Assembly: GCA_035621215.1 (NCBI GenBank)
Contig: CP141729.1
Span: 2,068,944-2,132,943 of the forward strand
Origin: Oscillospiraceae bacterium MB08-C2-2
GTDB lineage: Bacteria > Bacillota > Clostridia > Oscillospirales > Ruminococcaceae
Reading direction: 5' to 3'
Length of the DNA stretch: 64,000 bases
Part shown: piece by piece, positions 61,067-64,000 of the stretch
Numbering within the stretch: position 1 is the stretch's first letter
Layout: each line of letters begins with the position of its first letter
Notes under the pieces: generated by a model
What the model saw: only the letters and a program-made list of their open reading frames with translations
What the model was told of the DNA's origin: nothing
Databases searched by the model: none
Translations under genes and position numbers: made by a program

Positions 61067-62320
61067 CTAACTCTTCGGTGTAGGATACTGGCTCTGAACA
61101 TACTCATCCATGGCGCCCGCTACCCGGCGGGAAACATCCACTGCCTCAACCACCGTCTTAGCACCGGTAACCACATCGCCGGAGGCAAAAACGCCGGGGC
61201 GGCTGGTGTGGCCGAATTCATCGGTGGCCACCAAACCGTTGTTCAGCACCTTCATGCCGGTGGTGGAGGATACGATCACTGACCGTGGCCCCTGCCCAAT
61301 GGCAACGATCACCGAATCCGCCGGGAACAGCTCTTCCGTGCCCGGAATCGGCTCCGCCTGCTTGCGGCCATCCTCATCTTCCCAAACACGGCTGTCGGCC
61401 ACTATAACGCCTTCATCCACAAACTCGACCACCGTTTTATAGAAGATAAAGCGTGCGCCGTCGATTTTGGCATAATCCGCTTCAACAGGCCGGGCGGTAA
61501 TGGTGGTTTCATCCATATTGCAAAGGATATAAACCTCCTCACAGCCCTGACGGAAGGCGGTGCGAGCCACATCCATAGCCACGTTGCCGGCACCGATCAC
61601 CGCCAGCCGTTTGCCCAGCTTGTATACATTGGGGTTGCGCAGGTATTCAATGGCATAGTGCACATGCCCAAGGCTCTCGCCCAAAATGCCAAGCTTCTGA
61701 GGCCGCCACACACCGGTTCCCACGAAAATGGCCCGGTAGCCATCCCGGAAAAGATCATCGATGGTCAGGTTGGTACCAATAGAGGTGTTGGGACGGATTT
61801 TCACGCCGCTTTCCAGCAGAGTTTCCTTGAGGCGATCCAAAATATCTTTTGGCAGGCGAAATTCCGGTATGCCATACCGCAGAACACCGCCAATCTGGTC
61901 ATGCCCTTCAAAAATGGTTACATCATAATCCATTTTAGAAAGGGTGAAGGCAATGGTAATACCCGCAGGACCCGAGCCGATAATCGCAATGCGTCCCTTT
62001 GTTTTCTTGGAGGGAGTCGGCCGAAAAATATTCAGGTAATAATCTGAAATGTAACGTTCAATGGCACTGATCTGCACCGGGGAACCCTTGCGGCCCAAAA
62101 TGCAGTGCCCCTCACACTGGTTTTCCTGGGAGCATACATGGCAGCAAACAAGAGAAAGCGGGTTGTTATCAAACAGCAGCTTGCCTGCCTGCCCGATTTT
62201 GCTTTCCAACAGCAGCTTGATCGCATCCCGGATCGGTGTATGAACCGGGCATCCAACACTGCACTGGGGATTTTTGCACTGAAGACAGCGCCTTGCATCT
62301 TCAATTACGTGCTTGCTCAT
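61067..62320 (-). CDS. GltD/SudA-like NAD(P)H oxidoreductase
   Basis: 417 aa. N-terminal Fe-S domain with CLQCKNPQCSVGCP and a second Cys group CCHVCSQENQCEGHC; FAD site GSGPAGITIAF (about residue 116), then NADPH site GAGNVAMDVART (about residue 255) and GDVVTGAKTVVEAV at the end. This is the small-subunit architecture of glutamate synthase, NfnB and sulfide dehydrogenase SudA. No partner subunit (GltB, NfnA or SudB) is adjacent, so the electron acceptor is open. ATG 62320 has GAGGAAAATGATGAG upstream. Confidence 0.85.
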   Translation of the reverse strand: MSKHVIEDARRCLQCKNPQCSVGCPVHTPIRDAIKLLLESKIGQAGKLLFDNNPLSLVCCHVCSQENQCEGHCILGRKGSPVQISAIERYISDYYLNIFRPTPSKKTKGRIAIIGSGPAGITIAFTLSKMDYDVTIFEGHDQIGGVLRYGIPEFRLPKDILDRLKETLLESGVKIRPNTSIGTNLTIDDLFRDGYRAIFVGTGVWRPQKLGILGESLGHVHYAIEYLRNPNVYKLGKRLAVIGAGNVAMDVARTAFRQGCEEVYILCNMDETTITARPVEADYAKIDGARFIFYKTVVEFVDEGVIVADSRVWEDEDGRKQAEPIPGTEELFPADSVIVAIGQGPRSVIVSSTTGMKVLNNGLVATDEFGHTSRPGVFASGDVVTGAKTVVEAVDVSRRVAGAMDEYVQSQYPTPKS

Positions 62321-62379
62321 CTCATCATTTTCCTCTCATCATCGTGCGGCTTCTCCCCCCCTTTTTGGAGAGAAGCTGC

Positions 62380-63075
62380 TCAGTCGATCATCCGGTAACC
62401 CACCCCAACCTCGGTGAGGATAAAGCGGGGGTCTGCTGGATTTTCTTCAATTTTGCGCCGAATGTTGGCCATATTCACCCGCAGCACCTGATTGTCACCG
62501 CCAAAAGGCCCCCATATCTGCTGAATCATAAAATCCCGTGTGAGCACCTTCCCGGCATTTTGGGAAAGAAGCGCCACGATTTTATATTCAATGGGCGTCA
62601 GGTGAACCGATTTGCCCTCTACTTGAACCCGCCGTTTTGCATAATCAATGAAAAGGCCGCCCACCGAAAACGAACTGGCCGCCGGTTCTTTCAAGCTGCC
62701 TAAACGGATATGCTGGCGCAGTGCGGTGCGGATACGGGCCAAAAGCTCACTGTTGCCAAAGGGCTTGGTCACATAATCGTTGGCCCCTGCATCCAGGGCC
62801 TCCACCTTTTCCTGCTCATCCTGCCGGGCTGAAACCACAATGATGGGAACATCCGACCATTCCCGGATGCGGTGGAGAACCTGCATTCCATCCATATCCG
62901 GCAATCCCAGATCCAGCAGAATCAGATCCGGGTTGTGCTCGGCCGCCATTTCAATGGCCTCTGCCCCTGTGGCGGCAACCAATGTCGTATATTGACTGGT
63001 GGTCAGCAAGGCGGTAATAAAATTGCTGATCACCCGCTCATCTTCTACTATAAAGATTTTTGCATGGTTTTTCAA
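62380..63075 (-). CDS. kdpE: KdpE-type response regulator
   Basis: 231 aa OmpR-family regulator. Acidic pocket VEDE, phospho-acceptor Asp in LLDLGLPD (about residue 55), SARQ and KPFG, then a winged helix with LTPIEYKIVALL, IWGPFGGDNQVLRVNMANIRRK and a C-terminal TEVGVGYRM, typical of KdpE. The start is TTG 63075 with GGAGG seven bases upstream. It is paired with the KdpD-like kinase; kdpFABC are not in the window, so its target is not certain. A stem GCTTCTC/GAGAAGC lies after it at about 62349-62375. Confidence 0.85.
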   Translation of the reverse strand: MKNHAKIFIVEDERVISNFITALLTTSQYTTLVAATGAEAIEMAAEHNPDLILLDLGLPDMDGMQVLHRIREWSDVPIIVVSARQDEQEKVEALDAGANDYVTKPFGNSELLARIRTALRQHIRLGSLKEPAASSFSVGGLFIDYAKRRVQVEGKSVHLTPIEYKIVALLSQNAGKVLTRDFMIQQIWGPFGGDNQVLRVNMANIRRKIEENPADPRFILTEVGVGYRMID

Positions 63076-63111
63076 CCCATAGCCTCCTTTGTTTTTCCTT
63101 TAACAAAGAGC

Positions 63112-64000
63112 TTATTGGCACAGAGGGAGCATGAAGTAAAACTTGGCTCCGCCCTCCTCTTTATTATAGCCTTCTATGTGCCCGCCGTGGGCTTCCACAA
63201 TGGTGCGGCAGATAGAAAGCCCCAGCCCCATACCCCGAATCGCATCAATAACCGGCTCGGCGGTGGGAGAATGCGCTTCAAATAAGTTTTCCAACAGATA
63301 GTCGGGAATACCCCGACCCAAATCACTCACATCAAACCGGATATAAGCTCCCTGCTTGGACACATCCATCAAAATCAGCGAGCCTACCGGGGAGTTTTTG
63401 ACAGCATTTTCCAGCAGGTTGATCAGTACCTGCGAAATCAAGGTGGCATCCATGGGGGCCACCAGCAGCTCCCCCGGCACCCGCACATGGATGCTGCAAT
63501 CGGGAAAACGCTTGCGCACAATATCCACCGCTTGAGCCACCACTTCCTCAGCGGCCTCCAAGGTCTTGTGCAGTGCCACTGTATTGCCGGAAATCCGGGT
63601 AACTGTCAAAATATTTTCCACCATGCGGATCAGCCACTGGCTGTTCTCCTGAATGTCCCGAACCAGCCCCTCCCGCATCTCCTCCGGCATATCCTTCTGC
63701 TCAAGGATGGTGGAGCTGGCCCCCAGAACACTGGTCAAGGGGGTGCGCAAATCGTGGGAAATGGCCCGCAAAAGGGCGCTGCGGGTTTTTTCCCGCTCTG
63801 CGGCCACCAAAATCTCGTTTTGCTCATTAGAAAGGGATTGCAGCTCCATGGCAAGCGCCACCTGCCCCACAAGCATATGAATAAAGGTTATATTGCTGGG
63901 GGTGAGAGGGCGGGCCCTGCAATCAATGCCGATAACCCCCCGCACATTGTCCTTAAAAACAATGGGCACATACCGCACCCGCTCGGTCTCCTGCTCCGAA
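63112..64000 (-). CDS. kdpD: KdpD-type sensor histidine kinase, C-terminal part
   Basis: Partial: the gene continues beyond the right edge. The visible ~296 residues contain the end of a GAF domain (FKDNVRGVIGIDC), a DHp domain with AISHDLRTPLTSVLG (phospho-His), and HATPase motifs LINLLENAVKNS, DLGRGIP and GMGLGLSICRTIVEAHGG. This is the KdpD C-terminal order. The N-terminal KdpD/Usp and membrane parts are not visible. It ends 37 bp before kdpE. Confidence 0.85.
   Translation of the reverse strand, partial: SEQETERVRYVPIVFKDNVRGVIGIDCRARPLTPSNITFIHMLVGQVALAMELQSLSNEQNEILVAAEREKTRSALLRAISHDLRTPLTSVLGASSTILEQKDMPEEMREGLVRDIQENSQWLIRMVENILTVTRISGNTVALHKTLEAAEEVVAQAVDIVRKRFPDCSIHVRVPGELLVAPMDATLISQVLINLLENAVKNSPVGSLILMDVSKQGAYIRFDVSDLGRGIPDYLLENLFEAHSPTAEPVIDAIRGMGLGLSICRTIVEAHGGHIEGYNKEEGGAKFYFMLPLCQ

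Noticed and set aside
1-64000. tRNA, rRNA or CRISPR array
   Set aside because: No T-arm-like sequence in tRNA context, no rRNA and no regularly spaced repeats were seen by eye; a tRNAscan run could still find something missed.

Overview
The window looks like chromosomal DNA of an anaerobic, spore-lineage Firmicute of class Clostridia, most likely an Oscillospirales/Ruminococcaceae-type gut organism. The evidence is strong AGGAGG-type ribosome binding sites, the clostridial single-chain PurL, a PstS with swapped halves as seen in Clostridia, a family-4 uracil-DNA glycosylase, a BclA-like collagen gene, a membrane pyrophosphatase, GC-rich coding sequence and many small intergenic hairpin repeats. 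The genus is an inference. I saw no rRNA, tRNA or CRISPR array.

Layout from left to right. At 1-10.5 kb lie mtaB, purL, prmA, a GNAT acetyltransferase, rsmE, a membrane-anchored protein and a large Ser-rich lipoprotein. At 10.9-19.9 kb is a complete ornithine/arginine block, argG-argH-argC-argJ-argB-argD-argF, with a promoter and a candidate ArgR operator before argG. At 20-24.8 kb are pduL, udg, a small protein, a large serine recombinase and a collagen-like surface gene without a start. At 24.8-27.7 kb a LacI-type regulator is followed by a PAS/GAF/GGDEF protein. After 1.1 kb of AT-rich non-coding DNA comes the phosphate regulon pstS-pstC-pstA-pstB-phoU-phoB-phoR behind a Pho-box-like site (28.6-35.4 kb). 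At 36-40 kb are gltX, glnS and a lipoprotein. On the minus strand follow hppA, mgtA, a free-standing structured RNA, cysS, a VOC protein, the recA-recX-rimO-pgsA group, a lipoprotein and a cyclophilin (40-53.8 kb). An oligopeptide ABC operon oppB-oppC-oppD-oppF-oppA occupies 53.9-60.2 kb and is led by a tandem partial copy of the oppB 5' end. The right end holds a coiled-coil protein, a GltD-like oxidoreductase and a KdpE/KdpD-type two-component pair cut by the window edge.

The least expected material is between the genes. At least four families of structured repeats recur. (1) R1 is a ~180-bp element with four consecutive hairpins and three copies at 162-342, 10563-10745 and 58985-59123. Its stem sequences change between copies while pairing and loops are kept. 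(2) Family B is a ~115-bp element around a 24-bp perfect palindrome (three copies). (3) A CTTTC..GAAAG hairpin family (C), often joined to a second hairpin with loop TCATGCC (A), has about ten copies with compensatory stem changes. (4) Family D lies at the 3' ends of argG and argH and supplies their last codons. Repeat C likewise contains the last codons of purL. A ~190-nt RNA with its own promoter and terminator lies between cysS and mgtA; from memory it resembles the raiA-type RNA. The serine recombinase abutting a headless collagen gene is the other locus that deserves a second look.
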